A DNA stretch of 34,312 bases from an uncultured Lachnoanaerobaculum sp. (lineage in GTDB: Bacteria > Bacillota > Clostridia > Lachnospirales > Lachnospiraceae): contig CALALP010000037.1 of assembly GCA_937925515.1 (NCBI GenBank), positions 1-34,312 of the forward strand, read 5' to 3'. The notes beneath the pieces were generated by a model that was given only the letters and a program-made list of their open reading frames with translations, made no database searches and was not told where the DNA came from. Positions 1 to 7,571 of this stretch are shown piece after piece. The position numbers were made by a program, and so were the translations under genes. How positions within the stretch are numbered: position 1 is the first letter of the stretch; each line of letters starts with the position of its first letter.

Positions 1-14
1 ATCACTATTTAATT

Positions 15-50
15 AGGGGGGGTTCCTCGCCGTCGGCGAAGAACCCCCCT
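15..50. repeat. GC-rich hairpin, copy 1 of a shared-core element
   Basis: A run of G (16-22) followed by TTC pairs with GAA and a run of C (41-49). One mismatch (C26/A40) follows, and then TCGCC pairs with GGCGA around a GTC loop. The core TCGCCGTCGGCGA (27-39) is identical to that of the hairpin at 23924-23958. Neither side has a convincing U-tract on the appropriate strand: an A-run follows on the plus strand. It could be a terminator without a strong tail, or a REP-like intergenic element; I cannot tell which. Confidence 0.75.
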
Positions 51-427
51 ATAAAAAAAACATTAACAAATAATTTGTCAACCGTAACTCTTAAAATATA
101 CAAAAGCACTAAATTTGACTTTCATAATTTTAAAAGATTAATTTTAAAGAATAATAATTCTTAAGGACTTACGGTTATCCCTGTTTTATGATATTTCAAC
201 CTCAATAACTTTCGTTATCTCACTAAATCAATCTCACTAAACATATTACTCAAAACCTATTCTGTACAGGGAGCGACTATATTCTCTAGGATATAATATC
301 GTTATATACAGAAAGTTTCTTGTAACTATAATATAAACATATATTTGATATTTCGTCAATATCAAACACACAAATTATAGCTAATTTTTGTGTATTTAGG
401 TTGATTTTAAGAAACTATTACTTCACC

Positions 428-470
428 CCTCTAACAATGAGTAAATAAACCTTTTATTTTACAATAGAGG
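428..470 (-). repeat. Two-tier inverted repeat after uvrC
   Basis: On the minus strand CCTCTA pairs with TAGAGG (465-470 with 428-433). Inside it a second AT-rich stem forms from GTAAA-TAAA and TTTATTTAC with one bulged A. It sits about 35 bases past the uvrC stop codon and may end or protect the uvrC transcript. No U-tract follows it, so calling it a terminator is only a guess. Confidence 0.35.
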
Positions 471-503
471 ACAACAGCACTATTTGTAAAAGCTAGTCCT
501 AAA

Positions 504-2354
504 TCATTTTACATTTTCATCTTTATGAAAAAACTCATAGACTGAGGTTGCCGAGCGTAAGTCCATAGACTCAACTGTTTTTATATCCTCGATAGTTGCT
601 GTTTTTATATTATCAAGGCTCTTAAAATGTTTTACTAAGGCACGTCTACGCTTAGGGCCTACGCCTTGTATATCATCTAAAATTGATTTTACCTGTCCTT
701 TACTTCTAAGACTTCTATGATATTCTATTGCAAATCTATGTGCCTCATCTTGTATTCTAGTGATTAAGTGAAAACTTTCGCTATGAGTGTTTATTGGCAG
801 TTCTACATTGTTAAAGAAAAGCCCCCTAGTTCTATGGTTATCGTCCTTTACCATACCACAAACAGGAATATTTAAGTTTAATTTATTTAAAACTTCCAAT
901 GCTATATTTACCTGACCTTTTCCACCGTCCATTAAAATTAAATCAGGAAGTTTTGAGAAACTTGAGCTTTTTTCAGGATTATTTATATCATGTGTAAATC
1001 TTCTTGTTAATACTTCTTCCATTGAGGCATAGTCATTAGGGCCGATTACTGTTTTTATACGAAATTTTCTGTAATCGCTTTTTTTAGGCTTTCCAAGTTC
1101 ATAAACTACCATTGAGCCTACTGATTCCACTCCACTTATATTAGATATGTCAAATGCCTCCATTCTGACTATATTCTTAAGTCCGATAAGTTCTTCAAGC
1201 TCTTTAACTGCACCGATACTTTTAGTTTCTTCTTTTTTTAACTTGGAAATATCTTTATCTAGGACTAATTTAGCATTTTTAATTGCAAGTTCAACTAATT
1301 TTTCTTTATCTCCTTTTTTAGGAACTACAATCTTAACTTTATCTCCCCTTTTTTCAGTAAGCCAATCTGTTATAATTTTTGTATCCTCAATTTCTTGTTG
1401 TAGCCAGATTTCCTTAGGTAAAAATGGAGTTCCGGCATAAAATTGTTTTATAAAACTTTCTAAAATTTGACTATTGTCATCATCAACGGAAATGTGTATA
1501 TAATGATGTTCACGTCCTACGATTTTCCCCTCTCTTATGAAAAAGATTTGAATGACGGCATCATTTTCACTTTTAGCAAGTGCAACTATATCTCTGTCTT
1601 GCATACTTTCTGAGGTTATTTTTTGCTTTTGTGTAATATGTAGGATTGAGTTTATTAAATCTCTATATTTTAGAGCCTCTTCATATTCATAGTTTAAAGA
1701 GGCTGCATTCATTTTTTCTCTTAAATTTTCTATTATCTCATCATGTTTTCCATTTAAAAAGCGAATTGCTCCCTCAACATTTTTTTGATAATCTTCTTTG
1801 GAAATGTATCCATAACAAGGGGCATCGCACTGATGAATGTAGTAGTCTAAACAAGGTCTTTGAAGTCCTATATCTCTAGGCAAAACACGGTTACAGGTTC
1901 TTATTTTAAAAATTTTATATATTAAATCTAAGGTATCCTTTACTGCAAGTGAACTTGAAAATGGGCCAAAGTATTTAGCTTTATCTTTTTTTATTTCTCT
2001 TGTCATAAATATTCTTGGAAAATCTTCTTTTATTGTAATCTTTATGTAAGGGTAGGTTTTATCGTCCCTTAGCATAGTGTTGTATCTTGGTCTGTTTTCT
2101 TTAATTAGGTTATTTTCTAAAACTAAGGCCTCAAGTTCAGAATCTGTAACTATATATTCAAATCTGTCTATCTTTGAAATCATCTGCTGTATCTTAGCTG
2201 ATTTATCCTTTGAGGATTGGAAATACTGTCTTACTCTGTTTCTAAGTGAAATAGCTTTTCCTACATAGATGATTTCATCATTTTTATCATGCATTATATA
2301 AACTCCCGGAGAGCGAGGAAGTTTTTTTAATTCATCTTCAATGACAAATGCCAT
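504..2354 (-). CDS. uvrC: UvrABC excinuclease subunit C
   Basis: Nuclease subunit of nucleotide excision repair. It joins UvrB at a lesion and makes the 3' and 5' incisions. The 616-residue length is normal for the family. The N-terminal GIY-YIG nuclease domain is visible (GVYI near residue 17, IYVGKA at 29-34). A UVR motif for UvrB contact lies near 205-240, an RNase H-like second nuclease domain follows, and a helix-hairpin-helix segment (DIQGVGPKRRRALVKHF) lies near the C-terminus. The ATG overlaps the stop of the upstream DUF1653-domain gene by one base (TAATG), so the two are very probably co-transcribed and translationally coupled. The family assignment is secure. Confidence 0.97.
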   Translation of the reverse strand: MAFVIEDELKKLPRSPGVYIMHDKNDEIIYVGKAISLRNRVRQYFQSSKDKSAKIQQMISKIDRFEYIVTDSELEALVLENNLIKENRPRYNTMLRDDKTYPYIKITIKEDFPRIFMTREIKKDKAKYFGPFSSSLAVKDTLDLIYKIFKIRTCNRVLPRDIGLQRPCLDYYIHQCDAPCYGYISKEDYQKNVEGAIRFLNGKHDEIIENLREKMNAASLNYEYEEALKYRDLINSILHITQKQKITSESMQDRDIVALAKSENDAVIQIFFIREGKIVGREHHYIHISVDDDNSQILESFIKQFYAGTPFLPKEIWLQQEIEDTKIITDWLTEKRGDKVKIVVPKKGDKEKLVELAIKNAKLVLDKDISKLKKEETKSIGAVKELEELIGLKNIVRMEAFDISNISGVESVGSMVVYELGKPKKSDYRKFRIKTVIGPNDYASMEEVLTRRFTHDINNPEKSSSFSKLPDLILMDGGKGQVNIALEVLNKLNLNIPVCGMVKDDNHRTRGLFFNNVELPINTHSESFHLITRIQDEAHRFAIEYHRSLRSKGQVKSILDDIQGVGPKRRRALVKHFKSLDNIKTATIEDIKTVESMDLRSATSVYEFFHKDENVK

Positions 2355-3268
2355 TATCTATCTCCTTGATTACTTCTTAACCTATTGCCCTCATACTCTT
2401 CTTGCATGTCTAAAAATCTTACTATACCAAGTAATTGTTGAACTTCATTTCCTGCAAATCTTTGCAAATCTAATGCTATATAGATGCAGTCTAAATCTGC
2501 TTGTGTAAATTTATTTTTATTAAATAATAGTATTGATTTCTTATCAGCATAATTTGAGGCATCTAAAAACTGCATAAGATGATTATTGTCAACTTGAGTA
2601 TATCTCTTTTCACTAGCTGTTAAATTACTTGCTTGGCTTGAAGAGTTTGACTGAACTGCTACCTTACTCTTATTATCAGCAGGTGTTTGAACTGTAACTT
2701 TTTCACTTTCATTTTTACTTTGGCTAGGTCTAAAAATTTTAGGTTTTCTTGCTACCGGTTGTTTTTCTACAATATTCTTATTATCTGTTTGATAGTCAAT
2801 ATATTCTGACTTATAGTTGAAATTTTCATTATTTTGATAATGCACTCTTTCCTCAGCTCTACTTATAAAGCTCGGCTTTTTGGTGGAGTCGAACTTACTT
2901 TCGATCCACTCGTTGAATTGTTCTTCTAAGTTCCTTTTTGAGTCTTCTGCTTTATCAATATCTTCAATATCTAATTCCTCAGAAACTTGCTCATCTAAAT
3001 GTTTGGCTAAATATATTTCGCCGTCCTCATCTATAAAGATTTGCTCAAACCTATATTTTTGTTCTACATCAGGATATTTTTCCCTATCAACTTCACTCAT
3101 AAACATTTCAAGGGGTCTTGCATAGGATTTGAAGTTACCATATAGTGCTTGATATATTACAAGTTCTTCTTCACTTTCTGAATGTTTTGCAATACATATA
3201 ATTTGATAAATTTTATCTTTAAAATGTCTATACAATTCCCCTTGTTTTGGAATTTTTCTTTGTTGCAT
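2354..3268 (-). CDS. DUF1653-domain protein with long C-terminal extension
   Basis: Function unknown. Residues about 9-77 match the small DUF1653 fold: GELYRHFK, then VIYQALYG and a segment containing ARPLEMF. DUF1653 proteins are usually short single-domain proteins. Here the domain is followed by an acidic stretch (about 85-120), a polar S/N/Q/K-rich region that looks disordered (about 150-215), and a final segment of about 75 residues with mixed hydrophobic pattern that may fold. The start is supported by AAGGAGG at 3277-3283 on the minus strand. It lies directly upstream of uvrC with a one-base overlap and is divergent from hprK. A link to DNA repair is suggested only by that coupling. 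Confidence 0.85.
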   Translation of the reverse strand: MQQRKIPKQGELYRHFKDKIYQIICIAKHSESEEELVIYQALYGNFKSYARPLEMFMSEVDREKYPDVEQKYRFEQIFIDEDGEIYLAKHLDEQVSEELDIEDIDKAEDSKRNLEEQFNEWIESKFDSTKKPSFISRAEERVHYQNNENFNYKSEYIDYQTDNKNIVEKQPVARKPKIFRPSQSKNESEKVTVQTPADNKSKVAVQSNSSSQASNLTASEKRYTQVDNNHLMQFLDASNYADKKSILLFNKNKFTQADLDCIYIALDLQRFAGNEVQQLLGIVRFLDMQEEYEGNRLRSNQGDR

Positions 3269-3328
3269 TTACATTTCCTCCTTATAGCTAAATTGCTATT
3301 TTGTTGTACTAAAACTTTATTCTCTGCT

Positions 3329-3334
3329 ATTATA
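3329..3334 (-). promoter_or_regulatory. Probable -10 box for the DUF1653-uvrC operon
   Basis: Reading the minus strand, a perfect TATAAT lies about 60 bases upstream of the start codon. The -35 region at the expected distance is poor, so this call rests mainly on the -10 box and its position between divergent genes. Confidence 0.45.
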
Positions 3335-3451
3335 CACATTTTTTGTCCTTTTTACTAGATACCTTGCTTTGATTGAATTTGAACTTATAGGCTATTTAAC
3401 ACTTTTGTCTAATGTATAAAATAAAATTTAGATTTTTACTTATTTTTTTAG

Positions 3452-3480
3452 TTCACATACGCTTAAAAATATGTTATGCT
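3452..3480 (+). promoter_or_regulatory. Sigma-A promoter for the hprK operon
   Basis: TTCACA (3452-3457) and TATGCT (3475-3480) are separated by exactly 17 bases, and TG lies one base upstream of the -10 box (extended -10). The hprK ribosome site (AAAGGAGA, 3493-3500) is so close that the leader would be only about 20 bases. Confidence 0.7.
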
Positions 3481-3506
3481 ACGAAAAAAGACAAAGGAGA
3501 AAATAA

Positions 3507-4421
3507 TTGGGAGTATCAATTACTGAATTAATAGAAAAACATAAATTAGAGAATCTTACGCCTAATATTGATACAGATACTATTTTTCTTTATCACCCTG
3601 AAGTGAATAGACCTGCATTACAACTTACAGGGTTTTTTGACCATTTTGATAATGAAAGAGTACAGATAATAGGAAATGTAGAATGTGAATACATAAATTC
3701 GCTTTCTAGGGAGAGAAGACAAGAAGTTTATGATCAACTACTTGCTTATAAGATTCCTTGTATAGTGTATGCAGCAAATAAAAATCCGGATGAGGAAATG
3801 ATTGACTGTTGTACGTTCCACAATATACCTTGTCTTAAATCAGAGCGTTCAACTTCAGATGTTATGGCAGAAATAATTAGGTGGCTTAAAGTAAAGCTTG
3901 CCCCTATGATTACAATACATGGCGTGCTTGTAGATGTATTTGGAGAGGGAGTCTTGATAATGGGAGATAGTGGAATTGGAAAGAGCGAGGCTGCTATTGA
4001 ACTTATCAAAAGAGGTCATAGGCTTGTAACTGATGATGTAGTTGAACTTAGGAAAGTATCTGATGACACATTGATTGGGACAGCACCTAGTATTACAAAG
4101 CATTTCTTAGAGTTAAGAGGCATTGGCATTATAGATATTAAGGCATTATTTGGCGTGGAGTCTGTAAAGGACACTCAACAAATAGATATGGTTATACAGC
4201 TTGAAGAGTTTGTACCCGGAAAAAATTATGATAGAACAGGTATGACTTCAAATTATAAAGATTTTATGGGAAATAAAGTTGTATGTCATGAACTTCCTAT
4301 AAGACCGGGAAGAAATCTTGCTATAATATGTGAGGCGGCGGCAGTAAATCATAAAGCTAAAAAAATGGGCTATAATTCAGCTGATGTGCTTATGGAAAGA
4401 ATAAAGCTAAATACACACTAG
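3507..4421 (+). CDS. hprK: HPr kinase/phosphorylase
   Basis: Bifunctional enzyme that phosphorylates HPr-family proteins on Ser46 and removes that phosphate, linking glycolytic state to catabolite repression. The P-loop GDSGIGKS lies at residues 153-160 and the family signature LELRGIGIIDI follows it. The 304-residue length is normal. Translation probably starts at TTG, placed 6 bases after AAAGGAGA; no better-placed ATG exists. It is the first gene of a tight operon with murB, rapZ, whiA and an HPr-family protein that retains Ser46, which is a plausible substrate. The assignment is secure. Confidence 0.96.
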   Translation: MGVSITELIEKHKLENLTPNIDTDTIFLYHPEVNRPALQLTGFFDHFDNERVQIIGNVECEYINSLSRERRQEVYDQLLAYKIPCIVYAANKNPDEEMIDCCTFHNIPCLKSERSTSDVMAEIIRWLKVKLAPMITIHGVLVDVFGEGVLIMGDSGIGKSEAAIELIKRGHRLVTDDVVELRKVSDDTLIGTAPSITKHFLELRGIGIIDIKALFGVESVKDTQQIDMVIQLEEFVPGKNYDRTGMTSNYKDFMGNKVVCHELPIRPGRNLAIICEAAAVNHKAKKMGYNSADVLMERIKLNTH

Positions 4422-4431
4422 GGAGATAGAA

Positions 4432-5340
4432 ATGTTTGACATATTTAATCGCATTAAGGAAATAACAGGGGAGTCTTATTTAAAAAGGGACGAACCTATG
4501 AAATTTCATACTACTTTTAAAACAGGAGGAAATGCAGATATTTTTGTTGAACCTGAAACTGAAGAACAGCTTTTTGAAATCATAAAACTATGTAAGAAAG
4601 AAAGACAAGAATATTTTATTTTAGGCAGAGGAAGTGATCTACTTATAAGCGATAAAGGTTATAGGGGGGTTATTGTGTCCACAACTAAAATCGATTACAT
4701 AGAGTTGATTTCAGAAGATGTTATCGAGGCAGGAGTAGGGGCAACTGTTTCTGAAGTTTCCAAATTTGCACTTGATAATCTGCTTACAGGTATGGAGTTT
4801 GCCTCAGGAATACCGGGAAGTATGGGAGGAGCTGTATACATGAATGCAGGAGCTTATGGAGGTGAGTCAAAGGACATAATACTTGAAGTAAAGGTAATTG
4901 AAGATGATAATATAGTAAGGTGGGTTGGAGTATCAGATCTTGACCTTGGGTATAGATATAGTAATATTGCCAAACTAAATAGAGTGGCAGTTGCAGTAAG
5001 ACTTAAGCTTTCAAAAGGAAATAAAGAAGAAATCTTTATGAAAATGGAGGATTTTAGAAGTAGACGAGAGGAAAAACAACCTTTAGAGTTTCCTAGTGCA
5101 GGTTCTACTTTTAAAAGACCCGAAGGACATTTTGCAGGTCAACTTATAGACAATGCAGGACTTAGAGGTTATAGTATTGGTGGAGCTAAAGTTTCAGATA
5201 AACATTGTGGTTTTATTATAAATATGGGAAATGCTACATCTAGCGATATTTATAATCTTATTCTTAAGGTACAGAAAACTGTAAAAGAGAAATTTAATGT
5301 TGAACTTCTTACAGAGGTAAAACTTTTAGGAGAATTCTAA
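4432..5340 (+). CDS. murB: UDP-N-acetylenolpyruvoylglucosamine reductase
   Basis: FAD enzyme that reduces UDP-GlcNAc-enolpyruvate to UDP-MurNAc in cytoplasmic peptidoglycan precursor synthesis. The FAD-binding segment FILGRGSDLLIS, the glycine-rich stretch GIPGSMGGAVYMNAGAYGGE, and the SAGSTFKRP segment carrying the active-site Ser are all present. The C-terminal TEVKLLGEF carries the Glu expected near the end of the protein. Its length of 302 residues is normal. It begins 10 bases after hprK, and its TAA shares its last base with the ATG of rapZ. Confidence 0.96.
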   Translation: MFDIFNRIKEITGESYLKRDEPMKFHTTFKTGGNADIFVEPETEEQLFEIIKLCKKERQEYFILGRGSDLLISDKGYRGVIVSTTKIDYIELISEDVIEAGVGATVSEVSKFALDNLLTGMEFASGIPGSMGGAVYMNAGAYGGESKDIILEVKVIEDDNIVRWVGVSDLDLGYRYSNIAKLNRVAVAVRLKLSKGNKEEIFMKMEDFRSRREEKQPLEFPSAGSTFKRPEGHFAGQLIDNAGLRGYSIGGAKVSDKHCGFIINMGNATSSDIYNLILKVQKTVKEKFNVELLTEVKLLGEF

Positions 5341-6224
5341 TGAAATTTGTTATTTTAACAGGAATGAGTGGTTCAGGCAAAACAAATGCTCTAAAGATTT
5401 TAGAGGACATAGGATATTATTGTGTTGATAATCTACCTGTGGAGCTTGTGCCTGATTTTGTAGATTTATATCAAAAGACAAAAGAAGAAACTGAAAAGAT
5501 AAAAAAAGTAGTCTTAGGTATAGATATTCGCATTGGTAAGGGTTTAAAAAATATAAGTAGTGTATTAAAAGAAATTCAAGATAAAAATGTTTCTTTTAAA
5601 GTGTTATTTTTAGATGCAAGTGATGAAACAATAATAAAAAGATATAAGGAAACAAGGCGACTTCACCCACTTGCAATGGAAAATGATATAGCAGATGCAA
5701 TAAAAATAGAAAGAGAAGAACTTAGGTTTCTAAGAGAAAAAGCTGATTTTATAATTGACACAAGTAATATTTTAGCAAAGGAGCTAAAAAAAGAATTAGT
5801 AGGAATATTTGCAGATGGTAGAGATTTTAAAAATATGTATGTAAATATTCGTTCTTTTGGCTTTATGTACGGATTACCTAAGGACGCTGATTTGCTATTT
5901 GATGTAAGATTTTTACCTAATCCATATTATATTAAAGATTTAAGACTTAAGAGTGGAGAGGAAAAGGAAGTTAAGGAATATGTATTTTCAGATAAAAATG
6001 CAGGTATTTTTTTAGATAAGCTTGAAGATATGATAAACTTTCTTATTCCACTATATATTGCTGAGGGTAAAAATCAGCTTGTTATATGTATAGGCTGTAC
6101 AGGTGGACAACATAGGTCAGTAGCAGTGGCAGATGAACTTGCAAAAAAGATTTTAAATAATCATAACATAGGTTTAAAGCTTGAGCATATAGATTGTGAT
6201 AGAAATATTAAGAGGATAAGTTAA
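5340..6224 (+). CDS. rapZ: RNase adapter RapZ / YvcJ-type nucleotide-binding protein
   Basis: P-loop protein with GMSGSGKT at residues 8-15, followed by the family's CVDNLPVELVPDF segment. The C-terminal domain carries the CIGCTGGQHRSV signature. In enterobacteria RapZ controls glucosamine-6-phosphate synthase through small RNAs. In Gram-positives the orthologue YvcJ has nucleotidase activity and a less clear role. The length of 294 residues is typical. It overlaps murB and whiA by one base on each side (TAATG). In Bacillus, yvcK/glmR sits between this gene and whiA; it is absent here. Confidence 0.95.
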   Translation: MKFVILTGMSGSGKTNALKILEDIGYYCVDNLPVELVPDFVDLYQKTKEETEKIKKVVLGIDIRIGKGLKNISSVLKEIQDKNVSFKVLFLDASDETIIKRYKETRRLHPLAMENDIADAIKIEREELRFLREKADFIIDTSNILAKELKKELVGIFADGRDFKNMYVNIRSFGFMYGLPKDADLLFDVRFLPNPYYIKDLRLKSGEEKEVKEYVFSDKNAGIFLDKLEDMINFLIPLYIAEGKNQLVICIGCTGGQHRSVAVADELAKKILNNHNIGLKLEHIDCDRNIKRIS

Positions 6225-7195
6225 TGTCATTTTCATCAAAGGTTAAAGATGAGCTGGCAAGGATTTTTCCAAGGTCAAGACATTGTCAGATTGCAGAAAT
6301 TACAGCTTTTATAAATATGTTAGGATATATAAAGATTTCAGAAGATAATAGATTTAAGTTATCTATTTCTACCGAGCATTCTGCAACTGCAAGAAAATAC
6401 TTTACATTGTTGAAAAAAACGTATAATATAGGAATTAATTTTATAATCAGTCAGAGTATGCTCTTAGGCAATAAACATTCATATAAAGTATGTCTTGAAG
6501 ATGATATTGAAGTAAAAAAGATACTGGAAAGCATAAAGTTATTAGATGTTTATGGTAATATAGCAGAAGATTATTCTGTTTGTAACAGTATGGTTTTAAG
6601 CAAAAGCTGTTGCAAAAGAGCATATTTGAGAGGTGCTTTTTTATCTGCCGGTTCACTTTCTAATCCTGAGAAAGGTTACCACTTTGAAATAAGCACTAAA
6701 TCATTATCTAAGGCTGAGGATATAAAGAACATTATTAACAGTTTTGGACTTGAATCTAAAATTATTTTGAGAAAGAAAAATTATGTTGTATACTTAAAAG
6801 ACAGCGAAGATATTATTTCTATACTTGGGATAATGCAAGCTCCTAAACTTCTCATGGAAATGGAGAATATTCGTATTTTAAAAGAAATGAGAAACAATGT
6901 TAATAGGCAGGTAAATTGTGAAACTGCTAATATAAATAGAACTATTATTGCAGCAGTTAAGCAGGTAGAGGATATAGAATATATTTCAAAAAAAGTAGGG
7001 CTTGATAATTTACCTGAAAATTTAAGAGATATTGCAAAGATAAGGCTAGAGTATAAGGATATTTCTTTAAAGGATTTAGGGAACAGATTGAGTCCTCCGG
7101 TAGGAAAAAGTGGAGTGAACCATAGACTTCGTAAGTTGTCAGAATTTGCTACAAAGTTAAGAAATGAAAGTTACAGGGAGAAAAATTATGATTAG
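6224..7195 (+). CDS. whiA: DNA-binding protein WhiA
   Basis: WhiA-family protein of 323 residues with an N-terminal LAGLIDADG-homing-endonuclease-like fold without nuclease use, and a C-terminal helix-turn-helix (the RLSPPVGKSGVNHRLRKL region near the end). In actinomycetes it activates sporulation genes; in Firmicutes it affects cell division and chromosome segregation. Its start overlaps the rapZ stop by one base and its end overlaps the start of the HPr-family gene by 8 bases, so the block is translationally coupled. Confidence 0.94.
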   Translation: MSFSSKVKDELARIFPRSRHCQIAEITAFINMLGYIKISEDNRFKLSISTEHSATARKYFTLLKKTYNIGINFIISQSMLLGNKHSYKVCLEDDIEVKKILESIKLLDVYGNIAEDYSVCNSMVLSKSCCKRAYLRGAFLSAGSLSNPEKGYHFEISTKSLSKAEDIKNIINSFGLESKIILRKKNYVVYLKDSEDIISILGIMQAPKLLMEMENIRILKEMRNNVNRQVNCETANINRTIIAAVKQVEDIEYISKKVGLDNLPENLRDIAKIRLEYKDISLKDLGNRLSPPVGKSGVNHRLRKLSEFATKLRNESYREKNYD

Positions 7196-7445
7196 AAAAA
7201 CAATTACAGTAGAACTTGAAAAGGGTTTTGAAACTAGACCTATTGCAATGTTGGTGCAACTAGCAAGCAATTTCGACAGTACTATTTACCTTGAAACCAG
7301 CACAAAACGTATTAATGCAAAAAGTATTATGGGAATGATGTCTTTAGTATTTCCTCTAGGCGAGGAAATAATGATAACTGCTGAGGGTTCTGATGAGGCT
7401 GCTGCCATTGGTGGTATTGAGAAATATCTTGCGAATCAATCATAA
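7188..7445 (+). CDS. Crh-like HPr-family protein (Glu15, Ser46)
   Basis: Small HPr-fold protein of 85 residues. The start at 7188 is preferred because GGGAG at 7175-7179 precedes it at good spacing and because Ser then falls exactly at position 46 (AKSIMGMMS). A longer reading from 7164 adds eight residues without family support. The PTS phosphorylation site, normally His15 in GLHARP, is Glu15 here (GFETRP), so it cannot carry phosphate from enzyme I in the usual way. Bacillus Crh also lacks His15 (Gln there), keeps Ser46 and lies after whiA, so a Crh-type role with CcpA is the best inference. hprK is in the same operon. Confidence 0.9.
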   Translation: MIRKTITVELEKGFETRPIAMLVQLASNFDSTIYLETSTKRINAKSIMGMMSLVFPLGEEIMITAEGSDEAAAIGGIEKYLANQS

Positions 7446-7452
7446 TGAGGTT

Positions 7453-7475
7453 TTTACTTCAGCGAGTAAATTTTT
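7453..7475 (+). terminator. Weak possible terminator after the HPr gene
   Basis: TTTACT and AGTAAA form a 6-bp AT-rich stem immediately after the stop codon, followed by a run of five T. The stem is weak, so it may only reduce read-through into dnaE. Confidence 0.35.
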
Positions 7476-7502
7476 GATTATAGTTGTAAGTAGTATTTAT
7501 GG

Positions 7503-7537
7503 TTTAAGCGGCGTGGCATATTGCTATGTCGCTTAAA
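7503..7537 (+). promoter_or_regulatory. 16-bp hairpin between the HPr gene and dnaE
   Basis: TTTAAGCG (7503-7510) pairs with CGCTTAAA (7530-7537), and the inner GCGTGGCA pairs with TGCTATGT using G-U pairs, leaving a 3-base loop at 7519-7521. No U-tract follows. It ends 34 bases before the preferred dnaE start and could act as a processing or pausing site at the boundary between the hprK operon and dnaE. Confidence 0.6.
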
Positions 7538-7571
7538 TTCGTTCATAGTAGGTTTAGGAAATGGAGATAAA

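Larger units (their letters stand above)
1..503. other. Intergenic region downstream of uvrC
   Basis: No gene is recognised in these 503 bases, which follow the uvrC stop codon on the minus strand. The stretch is very AT-rich. It holds a strong GC-rich hairpin at 15-50, a small AT-rich hairpin at 344-366 (TTTGATATT pairing with AATATCAAA around a 5-base loop) and a two-tier inverted repeat at 428-470. There is no convincing rRNA, tRNA or open reading frame. The left end is cut by the window, so a gene on that side cannot be judged. Confidence 0.6.

Noticed and set aside
15..50. Simple rho-independent terminator at the left edge
   Set aside because: The expected U-tract is missing on both strands; an A-run follows instead, so I left it as a structured repeat.
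1147..2268. Rightward open frames inside uvrC
   Set aside because: They lie antisense to a secure gene, have low-complexity Ser/Phe/Leu-rich products and no ribosome sites, so they are frame shadows.
7164..7187. Longer N-terminus for the HPr-family protein
   Set aside because: The extension has no family support, and the start at 7188 has a good ribosome site and places Ser exactly at position 46.
7521..7571. Earlier ATG for dnaE
   Set aside because: It lies in the loop of a hairpin and adds 17 residues unlike any DnaE; the ATG at 7572 has GGAG in front and a family-like N-terminus.
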